Assembly: GCF_001422725.1 (NCBI RefSeq)
Contig: NZ_LMMA01000023.1
Location: 213,593 to 277,592 of the forward strand
Direction of reading: 5' to 3'
Length of the DNA stretch: 64,000 nucleotides
Source: Flavobacterium sp. Leaf82
GTDB lineage: Bacteria > Bacteroidota > Bacteroidia > Flavobacteriales > Flavobacteriaceae
Part shown: piece by piece, positions 28,400 through 37,439 of the stretch
Layout: each line of letters starts with the position of its first letter
Position numbering within the stretch: position 1 is the first letter of the stretch
The notes under the pieces: generated by a model
What the model was told of the DNA's origin: nothing
Seen by the model: only the letters and a program-made list of their open reading frames with translations
Databases searched by the model: none
Program-made: the position numbers and the translations under genes

Positions 28400-29704
28400 T
28401 TATCGATTATTAGACTGTCCTCTTCTTTTTTTCTTTTTGTTTCTCAACTCATATGGAAGGTAATTAGCTGTCTGTTCTGATTGAGTGAGCATCTCTGCTA
28501 ATTGCCCCATTATTGTGCTGGACCCTACATATTTGTTATTTCTAAAATAATCACCAAACAGTGCTGCAACTATTTCCGATTTCGGTGTTTCAAATGTGAT
28601 TTCGTATAATTTTTCACTTACCAAATTTGTCATTTTTTGTTCGGCCGGATTAATGAATGTACAGCGTTCCTGTATTGCCTTAGCACTGTATTGTTTACCA
28701 AGTGTACTGCCATTAAAAACACATTTTGTGGTATGATCTACATAGGTAATCCCATAAATTAATCCTTCTGCGTTTTTTCTAAAAACAGTATTGATTCCAT
28801 CTTTTTGCAGTACTTGAACTAGTTCTGCGAGCGATATTTGAGTTTTAAAGAATGCCATATCAATGGCATTTTTTACCCTTCTTATATTTGAGACTTCATT
28901 TGTTTTATTAGACGCAAATTTTTCTTCTAAAAATTTCAGTGTTGGCTTGTTGTAAAACAGACTGGCTTTTATGGGGACTCCGATAGGTTTACCGTCATCA
29001 TCAAGTATTCTATACATCAATCCTTTTGCTTTATACATTTTTGAATCTTCATTGCCGCGGTCAGCTAAAACATTGTATTGTTTAAGCACAGCATTGAGTT
29101 CTGGAAAGCTGGCGTATTTATACGATGAAAGCACCTGATTGAGTACATTTGTAATAGCCTTTTTCGATTCGCTTCGCCCGTATTGAATCTTTTGTGAGAT
29201 GATTGGCTTAAGCATAAAATCAATACTGTTTTTATTCCCTTGCGCCTTAACAAGTCCAAAGCGTTCTTCGATTTCTTTTCTTGCCGGTTCAGATCGGTTT
29301 TTACCAATATTTTGCATGTCAATTCGCTTACTATCCCTTTGAACATTTATGGAGACCAGATGGATGTGCGGATGTCCGGAATCGTTGTGCTGATATACGA
29401 GATAAGGCTGCTCGCCAAATCCGATTTTTTGCATATAAGTATCCGCGATAGCCATTAATTTTTCCTTGGAATGATTTTCTGAAAGATCAAAATTGATCGA
29501 AATATGTACACTGTTTCGCTTTACATTTTCATTTAGTTCCAGTTGTTTTAAAAAGCGGTTCAGTTTCACAGTAAGCCCCATTTTATCAACATCAATAGGA
29601 TAATTTCCAGCACCAATACATTGGGCCACATTTTCTTTTACTTTGTTTTCATTGTAATAGAAAACTTTCTGGATAGAGTATCCTGTTTTTATGATCGCAA
29701 CCAT
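28400..29704 (-). CDS. mobB: Relaxase/mobilisation nuclease (MobB)
   Basis: A 434-aa protein. An N-terminal tyrosine region ('IKTGYSIQKVFYYNE') and the metal-binding three-histidine motif in 'NDSGHPHIHLVSINVQ' (about 106-121) define a relaxase that nicks oriT and covalently holds the transferred strand. The C-terminal part has no known domain and ends in a basic run 'RNKKKKRRGQ'. Its start overlaps the MobA stop region. Its target is expected in the nearby folded segment at 30159-30216. Confidence 0.88.
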   Translation of the reverse strand: MVAIIKTGYSIQKVFYYNENKVKENVAQCIGAGNYPIDVDKMGLTVKLNRFLKQLELNENVKRNSVHISINFDLSENHSKEKLMAIADTYMQKIGFGEQPYLVYQHNDSGHPHIHLVSINVQRDSKRIDMQNIGKNRSEPARKEIEERFGLVKAQGNKNSIDFMLKPIISQKIQYGRSESKKAITNVLNQVLSSYKYASFPELNAVLKQYNVLADRGNEDSKMYKAKGLMYRILDDDGKPIGVPIKASLFYNKPTLKFLEEKFASNKTNEVSNIRRVKNAIDMAFFKTQISLAELVQVLQKDGINTVFRKNAEGLIYGITYVDHTTKCVFNGSTLGKQYSAKAIQERCTFINPAEQKMTNLVSEKLYEITFETPKSEIVAALFGDYFRNNKYVGSSTIMGQLAEMLTQSEQTANYLPYELRNKKKKRRGQSNNR

Positions 29705-30081
29705 TTTTCGGAGATTTTCCGGATGTAATTTTTGATTTCATCAATTTTGTCAAAAAGGATTTTTTTATCCAGTTCAGCACTTAAAATCCATACTTTAAAT
29801 TCCGGAATTTGATTTAGTGTATGTAGTTTTTTTACTGCCTGATTGAAGTTGTTTCCAATACCATTTAATTGCTTGAATAACTGGGTCATTTCATGGATCA
29901 TATCATCTAAAGACTGATTCCTGTAAGTGGTGTTTATAGATTTCTCAAATAAGTGCCTACGAATGTAATCACTCAGTTTGCGGCAAGTACTAGCTTTCCA
30001 TTTTTTCTCAATTTTCGCATACTCTCCAGGTGTAAAGCGTAACCCAACTATACGTGTTCTGTTTGAATTTTCTCTTTTCAT
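29689..30081 (-). CDS. mobA: Mobilisation accessory protein (MobA, ribbon-helix-helix type)
   Basis: A 130-aa protein with 'RIVGLRFTPGEYAKIEKKW' and 'LSDYIRRHLF' in the N-terminal half, the ribbon-helix-helix pattern of relaxosome accessory proteins, then 'ELNGIGNNFNQAVKKLH'-type residues ('LNGIGNNFNQAVKKLHTL' is seen). Such proteins bind oriT and help the relaxase. It is the first gene of the mob operon, and its start overlaps none upstream; the candidate oriT lies 80-140 bases ahead of it. Confidence 0.82.
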   Translation of the reverse strand: MKRENSNRTRIVGLRFTPGEYAKIEKKWKASTCRKLSDYIRRHLFEKSINTTYRNQSLDDMIHEMTQLFKQLNGIGNNFNQAVKKLHTLNQIPEFKVWILSAELDKKILFDKIDEIKNYIRKISEKWLRS

Positions 30082-30158
30082 TTTCTCTCTTTTTCATTGT
30101 TATCAAACCTTAATTTATGCTTTTAGTATCACTGCTCACGAGTTCCGAGTATAGAGCA

Positions 30159-30216
30159 GCAAGAAGGCTGTTGTTTAACAACAGGACATCTTGCCGATTG
30201 CAGGAACGTTGCAATC
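30159..30216. other. Candidate origin of transfer (oriT)
   Basis: Nested inverted repeats: GCAAGA (30159-30164) with TCTTGC (30189-30194) enclosing CTGTTGT (30168-30174) with ACAACAG (30178-30184), then a second hairpin GATTGCA (30196-30202) with TGCAATC (30210-30216). The position directly upstream of the mobA-mobB-mobC operon is where oriT sits in Bacteroidota mobilisable elements. The nick site cannot be assigned from sequence alone. Confidence 0.5.
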
Positions 30217-30641
30217 TTGCTGATACTTTAAGATGTTCTTTAGACATTCTAATATTTCTAAAACACTCAAAACTTAAATTTCTCTTTTTACAGACTGTTT
30301 TTATATTATGTGATGTATTAATTGTAGTATTCCGGAAATTTAATACTGTATCCATTAAGTCATTATAGTTCAATATCCTTTTATAAAATCTGTTTGACTT
30401 TTATTTTTAAAACTCAAAGAAAGTGCACACTGCATATAATTTGAAACTACTGTAACGGGCTAGCTATAATGGCAATTTATCCTCTCAATTTTAGATTTAA
30501 AAACGTGCTCTTTCAAACCAATAAACCAATTTTAAAACAACAAAATCCTGACTCTTTTAAGGAAGGTTTTTGATTGTTCCTTTTAACCTTTCCTGTTATT
30601 TCTGATACAAAATTAAGTAAGCGAAATGGATTTTACCTATG

Positions 30642-30660
30642 ATGGACATATTATGTCCAT
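30642..30660. promoter_or_regulatory. Dyad operator overlapping a promoter
   Basis: ATGGACAT (30642-30649) and ATGTCCAT (30653-30660) form a perfect dyad with a three-base spacer. It ends about 22 bases before the -7 box, so it overlaps where the -33 element should be, as expected for a repressor site. The binding protein is unknown. Confidence 0.45.
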
Positions 30661-30681
30661 GACATTTTAGGACTAGCTTTA

Positions 30682-30689
30682 TACCTTTG
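30682..30689 (+). promoter_or_regulatory. Bacteroidota-type -7 promoter box
   Basis: TACCTTTG matches the TAnnTTTG -7 consensus of Bacteroidota exactly and lies 26 bases before the earliest start of the 100-aa gene at 30715. The -33 region is not obvious and overlaps the dyad. Confidence 0.45.
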
Positions 30690-30714
30690 TATAAATAAAT
30701 TATTAATTAAAAAC

Positions 30715-31017
30715 GTGAAGATTATGACAACAAATGATGTGGCCAAGGTTTTTGATACTGTGCTTAGTATCCCTAGCATGAATGATGTAGTGAAGATTGA
30801 TTTTAAAATTTCACGAAAAAATGTATTGTTATTACACCATGTTATCGAACGTGGTTTAGCAGCTAAAGGAGATGATAAACCATCAATACTCTTAACAAGT
30901 GTTTCAGAAGAAAATCTACAGGATTTAAAACTGTTTGCAGAGGAATGTCTTTTAAAAGCAGGGCTTATAGAACTTAGTGAAAAGCTCAACACATTAAATG
31001 AGACAGGTAAGTCATAA
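30715..31017 (+). CDS. Small hypothetical protein next to the mob region
   Basis: A 100-aa acidic, helical protein (a second start at 30724, 'MTTNDVAKVFDTVL', is equally possible). 'NVLLLHHVIERGLAAKGDD' and 'ENLQDLKLFAEECLLKAGL' are its main helices. I do not recognise a family. It is transcribed divergently from mobA, has its own promoter and operator, and is followed by a strong terminator, so it is a monocistronic, probably regulated gene of the element. Confidence 0.7.
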   Translation: MKIMTTNDVAKVFDTVLSIPSMNDVVKIDFKISRKNVLLLHHVIERGLAAKGDDKPSILLTSVSEENLQDLKLFAEECLLKAGLIELSEKLNTLNETGKS

Positions 31018-31392
31018 AAGATTAAAAAACCAAGAAAATATAAGAGGTTCAAATAAACAATTAGTGTTTATTTGAACCCTTTTTTATTATCCAATTTATT
31101 TTACCATTGTTTTTTTTAAAACTTTAACTAAAATATCGGATTTTGACAAATTGATGTCGGATTTTGATAACGCACTATAAAACAAGCTGTTGTAATTTTG
31201 TTTTCGCCCCAACTCCAAACAATTGAATCACAGTTAAAATGCTTTTCATTTTTTAGGATTTAAGGGGATTTAAATTTTGTTGTTAAAATTTATTAAGTGA
31301 ATAACAGCAAAATTTAAAACTAGAATAAAAATTTCCATATGAATGATACCGATTTAGTATCACTAATTGTATCAGCTTAAATCTATAAAAAC
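31018..31392. other. Intergenic region with terminator and repeated GTATCA boxes
   Basis: After the terminator, no gene is seen up to 31392. TGATAC (31344-31349) and GTATCA (31357-31362) form an inverted repeat with a 7-base loop, and another GTATCA follows at 31369-31374, about 20 bases before the MauE-like gene start. These may be operator half-sites for that gene. Confidence 0.4.
31046..31086 (+). terminator. Rho-independent terminator
   Basis: GGTTCAAATAAACA (31046-31059) and TGTTTATTTGAACC (31065-31078) make a perfect 14-bp stem with a five-base loop followed by CTTTTTTTATT. It ends the transcript of the 100-aa gene. Confidence 0.85.
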
Positions 31393-32913
31393 ATGAAACT
31401 GAATGTAAAAATTAAGAGTGTAATTCTGGACGCAATATGTCTGCTTTATATACTTCTATTTGTATATGCTGCAGTTAGCAAATTACTTGATTATGAGAAC
31501 TTCCATGTGCAACTTGGACAATCTCCTCTTTTAAGCGCTTTTGCTACCTGGATTTCCTGGATAGTGCCACTGAGTGAATTATTGATTGTTGTGCTACTGG
31601 TTGTTAAAAGATTTAGAAACTGGGGACTACTTGCTTCAGTAAGTATGATGACCATGTTTACGGCATATATTTTTATTGTACTGCATTACAGTTCTTTTGT
31701 TCCTTGTTCTTGTGGTGGTATATTGGAGAAAATGAGCTGGGATGTACATCTGATTTTCAATATTGTTTTTGTACTGTTAGGATTGTTAGCTCTTCTGTTA
31801 GAACATAATATACGCATAGAAAGTGAATACTTTGCAAGATCGGTTGTGGGGATAAAAACAACTATAATTTCAGTTGTACTTAGTATCATAACAGTTGTTG
31901 TTTTGTTTTTATCATCGGAACAAATTATGCAACATGAAAATCCATTTGTCAGAAGGTATCCACAGCATCCTATCATGCTGCAAAAAACAGAAAATCTGAA
32001 ATTCAATTCCTATTATTTTGCCGGAAGCAGAGATAATCAGTTATATCTTGGGAACTACACAGATCCACTGCATATTATTGCATTTGATTCTGCCTTACAG
32101 GTGAAACAGACATTTAAAATCTCTTTTATCCAAAAAGATATAGCATTTAAAAGGATTAAAATTTTAGTTAGAGGATCTTACTTTTATTTGATGGATGGAA
32201 CCGTTCCCTGCATTTTTTGGGGAAGGACCAATAATTGGAAAGTGATCGGCGAAATAAAAGACCTTCATTATTTTACCATCGCTGAGCCTGTGGATATTAC
32301 TTCAGTAGTATTCAGGTCTAATAATGGCAAGAATGCTGCTCATATTTTAAGTATTTTTAAAGCCGAAAGGTCACCAAAAATTAGCTATAACGATACACTT
32401 TTGCAGACACAAATCGACGGCGTATTCGATACTGATGGTATGCTTGTCTACAATGAGAAAATGAAACGAATGATTTATCTCTATTATTACAGAAATGAAT
32501 TTATTGTTGCAGATGAAAATTTAAAGCTATTATACCGGGGTCATACTATAGATACAATATCACATGCTCAGATTAAGGTAGCGTATCTCAAAAATAATAC
32601 AGAGAGAAGAATGGCAACACCGCCGATGACCGTAAATGCAAATCTTGCTGTAAATTCAAATCTACTTTTTATAAACTCCAAAATTCAAGGACGTTTTGAA
32701 GATCTGAAATTATGGAAACAGGCTGCGATAATTGATGTATATGACCTAAAGAAAAAAGCTTATTTACTGAGTTTTGCAATCTACAATGTTGAGGATAAAA
32801 AACTGCAATCCTTTATCGTTACTGATACTCATTTGTATGCTTTGATGAGTGATGAACTGTCTGTTTATAAACTTAGAGATATACTAAAAAAAGAAATAAA
32901 AATGCTGGAATGA
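31393..32913 (+). CDS. MauE/DoxX-like redox-associated membrane protein with C-terminal periplasmic domain
   Basis: A 506-aa protein. The first about 180 residues hold four to five membrane segments with 'YAAVSKLLDYENFHVQLGQS' and 'FVPCSCGGILEKMSWDVHL', the MauE/DoxX pattern with a conserved CxCGG. The remaining 320 residues are beta-rich, periplasmic and have repeated strands suggestive of a propeller, with no named domain. Such proteins are thought to support redox or disulfide chemistry at the membrane. A DUF6520 gene follows 96 bases later, as commonly seen in Flavobacteriia, suggesting that the small Cys-containing DUF6520 product is a partner or substrate. Confidence 0.75.
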   Translation: MKLNVKIKSVILDAICLLYILLFVYAAVSKLLDYENFHVQLGQSPLLSAFATWISWIVPLSELLIVVLLVVKRFRNWGLLASVSMMTMFTAYIFIVLHYSSFVPCSCGGILEKMSWDVHLIFNIVFVLLGLLALLLEHNIRIESEYFARSVVGIKTTIISVVLSIITVVVLFLSSEQIMQHENPFVRRYPQHPIMLQKTENLKFNSYYFAGSRDNQLYLGNYTDPLHIIAFDSALQVKQTFKISFIQKDIAFKRIKILVRGSYFYLMDGTVPCIFWGRTNNWKVIGEIKDLHYFTIAEPVDITSVVFRSNNGKNAAHILSIFKAERSPKISYNDTLLQTQIDGVFDTDGMLVYNEKMKRMIYLYYYRNEFIVADENLKLLYRGHTIDTISHAQIKVAYLKNNTERRMATPPMTVNANLAVNSNLLFINSKIQGRFEDLKLWKQAAIIDVYDLKKKAYLLSFAIYNVEDKKLQSFIVTDTHLYALMSDELSVYKLRDILKKEIKMLE

Positions 32914-33009
32914 AAAAGCAGCATCAAAATACATTGGCCGATGTCAGGAAGCCAGATCGAACACCTGTAGAAAAAAGTAGATCGTGTTTTTAATTTAATA
33001 TTTATTATT

Positions 33010-33282
33010 ATGAAAACTTTTTTAAAAAATGTAATGCCGGCAGCAGTTATTGCGCTGGGAATTACCGGAGCATTTGCCACTATGTCCATGCAAAGTACTG
33101 AAAAAAAACTTGCACCAAAAATTGGATATACTCTCAATGCTCAAGGCGCTTGTAACATTCCGGTAAATTGTGATACCAGTGGATCACAAACCTGTCGTCT
33201 TAATGGGGCAACAGGACCGCAGGCATTTGGTAAAAATGCCCAAGGGAACTGTAATGAAGTATTGTTTCGACCAGCAAACTAA
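33010..33282 (+). CDS. DUF6520 family small exported protein
   Basis: A 90-aa protein with signal-like 'VMPAAVIALGITGAFATMSM' (about 8-27; not an obvious lipobox) and a mature part with three cysteines spaced 'GACNIPVNC' and 'SQTCRLNG', then 'NAQGNCNEVLF'. This is the DUF6520 pattern known only from Bacteroidota. It is likely exported to the periplasm or surface. It follows the MauE-like gene and is ended by a strong terminator. Function is unknown. Confidence 0.8.
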   Translation: MKTFLKNVMPAAVIALGITGAFATMSMQSTEKKLAPKIGYTLNAQGACNIPVNCDTSGSQTCRLNGATGPQAFGKNAQGNCNEVLFRPAN

Positions 33283-33304
33283 CTGTTTGAGGTTTCGATA
33301 AACG

Positions 33305-33342
33305 GCAATGCAGTTCCAAAGCGGAACTGCATTGCTTTTTTT
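33305..33342 (+). terminator. Rho-independent terminator
   Basis: GCAATGCAGTTCC (33305-33317) and GGAACTGCATTGC (33323-33335) form a perfect 13-bp stem with a five-base loop and a TTTTTTT tail. It ends the MauE-DUF6520 unit just before the convergent peptidase gene. Confidence 0.9.
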
Positions 33343-33356
33343 AGTTTATTTTAAAA

Positions 33357-36029
33357 TTATTTCACGCCTTCGGTTATCCATTCTGCCGACAAATCATCTT
33401 TGAGATAGTAGGCAAACCACTGTTGAATCCGGCTGGTCATATCTTTTTGATTGGCTGGTTTTGAAATGCCATGTCCTTCGTCCGGATATAAGAGCATGAT
33501 GCATTTTTTACCCAAAGAACGAAGTGCAAAATAAAATTCCATAGTCTGATGAGGATCAACATTATAATCTTCTTTTCCCGACCATAACAAGAGAGGTGTA
33601 TTCACTTTATTGGCATACGTAATGGGGGAATTACGTCGATAGGTTTCAGGGTCTTCAAACGGACTCTGACTTATTTTCCATTGTCCACTGGCAAAGCGAT
33701 ACATATTAGGATAAGAGAAGTTTTTGGCAAGGGTAAAATAAAAACTATTTAGATCGGTACTACCGGCACTTGCAATAGCTGAGGCAAAAAGATTTGTTTG
33801 CGTAATTATAAACGAAGTCTCATACGCTCCGAAAGAATGTCCCATAAGTCCGATTTTATCTGGTTTTATAATTTCCTTAGCGAGGACTTTTTTGACTGCT
33901 GCCAAAACGCAATCCAAGGCTGAATAACCCAGAGTATCATACTCCACAATGATATCCGGAAGAAGAACAAAGTAGCCTTGAGTGGTCCATACAGTATCAT
34001 TATCTTCATCCTCCATCTGTGATGTAGGATTTATATATTTATGATGCTGATCATATTGCCTCTGGTATACATGCACTATCATCGGATATTTTTTTTTGGG
34101 ATCATAATGCGCAGGGTAACGTAGTACCCCTTTCATTTTTACGCCTTTAGAATTTTCATATTCGATGAGTTCTGATGTTCCCCAATAATATCTTTTTTGC
34201 TGTGGATTACTTTGAAAAAAAGAGACTGGATTCAAATTTTTCTTTTTAATTATCAGCTGTGGAGAAAGGTCAAATTTTTGTTCCCTGTAAAACAAATTTT
34301 GTTTGTTAGAATTATAGGTTAATTGGTCAATATGTAGATCATCATAGATAATTGACTTTTCACGTGACTTCTTATTCCACTTAAAATAACCCGTTTTTCC
34401 ATCGTCTCCCTGACCGTGAAGAAACAATTCTTTTTCGATATCAATGTTGTCTACTTTTAGCGCATCATAAACAAAAAGATAAGGTTGCCTGTCGGGGCTG
34501 CTAACCAGTCTGTATCTTATTTTTAATTCGCGTCCCTGTGTTAACCTCCTGAAAGAAGTTCCATCGGGTTTAATAGCCCACAGGTCGAACTCGTCATATA
34601 GCAGAATTTCTTTATCATCCATACTCCAGCCTGCATTTGAGTTTTTGGCGGAGATGGAATACTGTAAATCTTCTGCTGTAAATTTAGATTTTATTCCCGC
34701 TGTAATATTTTGATGTGTATCAGCTGCAATATTATATACCCACCAGTTGCCGTCTTTAAAATAAGAAATATAGTTTCCTTTAGGCGATGGTATTAGTTCT
34801 AAAAAATGAGCAGAATGTTTTTTCAAAAACAGCTTTTTTTCAAGTGTTTTCAGATTCAGAATATAAATATCACTTGGACCGGGTTTTATTATAAACTGAG
34901 GTTCATAATCCTTTGGATTAAATAATAAGGCATATTGTTGATCACCGGAAAGCATCAGCTTAGGCAGGTCATTTGTTGTTAATTGATTGGCAATATTAGA
35001 AAAAGGAAACCAAAGTGCAACCCTTGGAACTGTTGAGAGAGAACCTCCCTTTTCCCTTTCGGTATACAACGATTTGTCATTTGCGTTCCATATTTCAACA
35101 TCTGTAGTGTTTTTTTTCTCCAATAATGGACTATTTATTTTTGTGGTAAAAAACACTTTCTGCATATCATCAGAAACGGTCAGTTTAAATGTAAAGTCTG
35201 CAGGTATAAAGGTATTCTTCGGCAAGTTTAATTGTAGCGCCGGATCGAGCTTATATAATTTTTCATTTTCGAGTATATAATAAAACAAGAAGGTCTCAGT
35301 TATTAAATTTGATTGTGTTCCAAAAGCAACAGCACTTCCATCTTTATGCCATGTAAAGCCAAAACTTTTATCTTCGTGATTGTTCAGAATCAACTTTTCC
35401 TGCTCCGTTTTTTTTAGATCCAGCAGGATAACGGAATGTTTATCGTTCAATGCTCTTCCATAAACCAGATGCTGCTTGTCAGGACTTAAAGAAAAACTGG
35501 TAATGTCAGCTATTTCCCTAACGACTTTGCCATCTGGAGTTTGAAGGATGAGTTTCTTTTTATCCTGTGGAAGGTTGATTGTTACGATGATAAGATCTGC
35601 AAAGGATGAATAATCAAACTCATGAGCTGATTTTATATACTGTTTTTTCCCTGTGTGTAGTTCTGTAATTTGTAATCCCTCTTCATTCTTACATACAAAA
35701 GTGTTGTTTTTAGTGAATAAAGAATGCTGAACTGTCACAAACGAAAATGTCTTAAGACTTACTGTATTACGAACAAATAATGTATCAATATTATTCTCGT
35801 AACTCATGGTATAACTGGCCCACTTCTGGTCAGGAGATATTTTTTCCAGACTCAGTGCACCCCATAAGTGATAGTCTGCTGCAGTAAGATCTTTTTTTTG
35901 CACCACCTGTCCCCTTAAAGGACAGGCTACTAATGGCAAAATAAAAAATAAAAAAAAGTGTAAACGCGTATTTAGCAATAAAGAAGCACTTACAGGACTG
36001 AAACATTTTTGAGTAGCGTACTTCATCAT
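33357..36029 (-). CDS. S9 family prolyl-oligopeptidase-like peptidase
   Basis: An 890-aa protein with a signal-like N-terminus, a long beta-propeller-type region (about 50-600) and a C-terminal alpha/beta-hydrolase. The catalytic Ser is in 'GLMGHSFGAYETSF' (about 732), Asp in 'LLWSGKEDYNVDP' (about 818) and His in 'YPDEGHGISKP' (about 852). The family cleaves short peptides after proline or acts as an acylaminoacyl peptidase, here probably in the periplasm. It is 12 bases downstream of SusD, so it belongs to the SusC-SusD operon and suggests a peptide-type cargo. Confidence 0.85.
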   Translation of the reverse strand: MMKYATQKCFSPVSASLLLNTRLHFFLFFILPLVACPLRGQVVQKKDLTAADYHLWGALSLEKISPDQKWASYTMSYENNIDTLFVRNTVSLKTFSFVTVQHSLFTKNNTFVCKNEEGLQITELHTGKKQYIKSAHEFDYSSFADLIIVTINLPQDKKKLILQTPDGKVVREIADITSFSLSPDKQHLVYGRALNDKHSVILLDLKKTEQEKLILNNHEDKSFGFTWHKDGSAVAFGTQSNLITETFLFYYILENEKLYKLDPALQLNLPKNTFIPADFTFKLTVSDDMQKVFFTTKINSPLLEKKNTTDVEIWNANDKSLYTEREKGGSLSTVPRVALWFPFSNIANQLTTNDLPKLMLSGDQQYALLFNPKDYEPQFIIKPGPSDIYILNLKTLEKKLFLKKHSAHFLELIPSPKGNYISYFKDGNWWVYNIAADTHQNITAGIKSKFTAEDLQYSISAKNSNAGWSMDDKEILLYDEFDLWAIKPDGTSFRRLTQGRELKIRYRLVSSPDRQPYLFVYDALKVDNIDIEKELFLHGQGDDGKTGYFKWNKKSREKSIIYDDLHIDQLTYNSNKQNLFYREQKFDLSPQLIIKKKNLNPVSFFQSNPQQKRYYWGTSELIEYENSKGVKMKGVLRYPAHYDPKKKYPMIVHVYQRQYDQHHKYINPTSQMEDEDNDTVWTTQGYFVLLPDIIVEYDTLGYSALDCVLAAVKKVLAKEIIKPDKIGLMGHSFGAYETSFIITQTNLFASAIASAGSTDLNSFYFTLAKNFSYPNMYRFASGQWKISQSPFEDPETYRRNSPITYANKVNTPLLLWSGKEDYNVDPHQTMEFYFALRSLGKKCIMLLYPDEGHGISKPANQKDMTSRIQQWFAYYLKDDLSAEWITEGVK

Positions 36030-36040
36030 CTTAAACGATT

Positions 36041-37429
36041 TTAATATCCCTGGTTTTGAGGACGAAGATTCGGATTTGAACTTAGTTCACTCTGAGGGAG
36101 AGGGAATAAACTATCAGACGCATTCCATCCCGGCTTACTGCTTGAAAGCACCACATCTATTTGATTGAAGCGTTTCAGATCGAAAAAACGATGTCCATAC
36201 TCGGTAAAGAATTCCCATCGTCTCTCCTTTAATACAGCATCCAAGATTTCTTCTTTAGTGATTGCCGAAGTATCATCAAGACCAGCTCGATGTCTGATTT
36301 TGTTTAAGTCTTCTTTGGCACCAATAAGATCACCTTGCTGTGCTCGTGCTTCGGCTCTGATAAGATATTGTTCGGCAAGCCTGAAAACAATCGAATATTC
36401 TTTAGAGATCGAAGTAAAGTTTTGCTCTTTATACTTGTAGGCATGGTACCATGTTGAGGTGTCGTCATTGACCGCTTTAATCCAATTGGAATATCGCAGG
36501 TCAGATGCTGAAAAGGAATTTACAAGATTATCATTTAGAGCTACAATTGCAGGTGGACCAGATAAGAATATAAAGGTTGATGCTTCCTGTGTATTCTGTC
36601 CTGCTTCTGCTGATTGCAGCTGCCAGATGGTCTCTTTTGAATCCACTAAAAAGGTTTGGTCTATATTTTCCAAAGCAAACAAATCGGTCTGGTTAAGAAC
36701 TGCCGAGGCTTCATTGGCAGCCTCAGGATAAGATTTAGTGTAGAGGTAAACTCTGGCTAAAAAGGCATGGATAACATATTTGTCAGCGCGGATTCTTCCC
36801 ATTTCGCTGTAATTATTTTGCAATAAAGCAATAGCACTTTCCAGATCATTTATAATATTCTGATATACCTGATTGACAGGTATTCTGCTTACTGTACTGT
36901 TTTTTTTATAATCGGTCACTGTGATGTAGGGAATGTCTCCAAAGAGATTGACCAGATAAAAATGCTGTAGTGCGCGAATAAAAAGAGCTTCTCCTTTAAG
37001 TTGTTTTTTATTTTGGTCTGAAAGCTTAGTGCTCGCTTCTATACCTTCCATTAAAGAATTGGCAGCATAAATCTGATTGTAGGAGTCGTTCCAGTACTGC
37101 GCAATATCTGAATTCTCAGCTAAAAGGCTATTGTTATAAAAGTTCAAACTTGGATTTGAAGGCGTACCATAAGGAATTATCTCGTCTGTGTAGTTACCAA
37201 GCTGATTTGACAGCCCTCTGTTGTTGCCGGTTAGTAAGCCCTTATCCCTGATTTTTGCGTATATGTCCGTAAGGGCTGCATCAGCAGTAGCATAATCCTC
37301 AAACACGGTTACAGTGGTAAGTTGTGATTTGGGAAGATCTACCTCTACAAAAGAATCGCAGGAATTCATAAAAAAGGACAATATGCCTAGCCACAACATT
37401 TGCGTTGCTGTATGATAAAATGTTTTCAT
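36041..37429 (-). CDS. SusD/RagB family nutrient-binding lipoprotein
   Basis: A 462-aa protein with a lipobox at 'FFMNSCDSF' (Cys24) and SusD features 'ALTDIYAKIRDKGL', 'ALFIRALQHFYLVNLFGDIP' and the C-terminal 'RRWEFFTEYGHRFFDLKRF' and 'LFPLPQSEL'. SusD lids the SusC channel on the outer-membrane surface and captures substrate. Substrate class cannot be told; the peptidase partner argues for a peptide or peptide-metal complex rather than a glycan (inference). Confidence 0.9.
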   Translation of the reverse strand: MKTFYHTATQMLWLGILSFFMNSCDSFVEVDLPKSQLTTVTVFEDYATADAALTDIYAKIRDKGLLTGNNRGLSNQLGNYTDEIIPYGTPSNPSLNFYNNSLLAENSDIAQYWNDSYNQIYAANSLMEGIEASTKLSDQNKKQLKGEALFIRALQHFYLVNLFGDIPYITVTDYKKNSTVSRIPVNQVYQNIINDLESAIALLQNNYSEMGRIRADKYVIHAFLARVYLYTKSYPEAANEASAVLNQTDLFALENIDQTFLVDSKETIWQLQSAEAGQNTQEASTFIFLSGPPAIVALNDNLVNSFSASDLRYSNWIKAVNDDTSTWYHAYKYKEQNFTSISKEYSIVFRLAEQYLIRAEARAQQGDLIGAKEDLNKIRHRAGLDDTSAITKEEILDAVLKERRWEFFTEYGHRFFDLKRFNQIDVVLSSSKPGWNASDSLFPLPQSELSSNPNLRPQNQGY

Positions 37430-37439
37430 AAATACTGTT

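Larger units (their letters stand above)
30082..30714. other. Divergent mob intergenic region
   Basis: 633 bases between the divergent MobA and 30715 genes. The MobA-proximal part holds nested hairpins (candidate oriT, separate entry). The other end holds an 8-3-8 perfect dyad at 30642-30660 and a TACCTTTG -7 box at 30682-30689. Two overlapping open frames near 30110-30373 on both strands are shadows of the palindromic segment and are not called. Confidence 0.6.

Noticed and set aside
30110..30373. Overlapping open frames on both strands ahead of mobA
   Set aside because: They arise from the inverted repeats of the candidate oriT.
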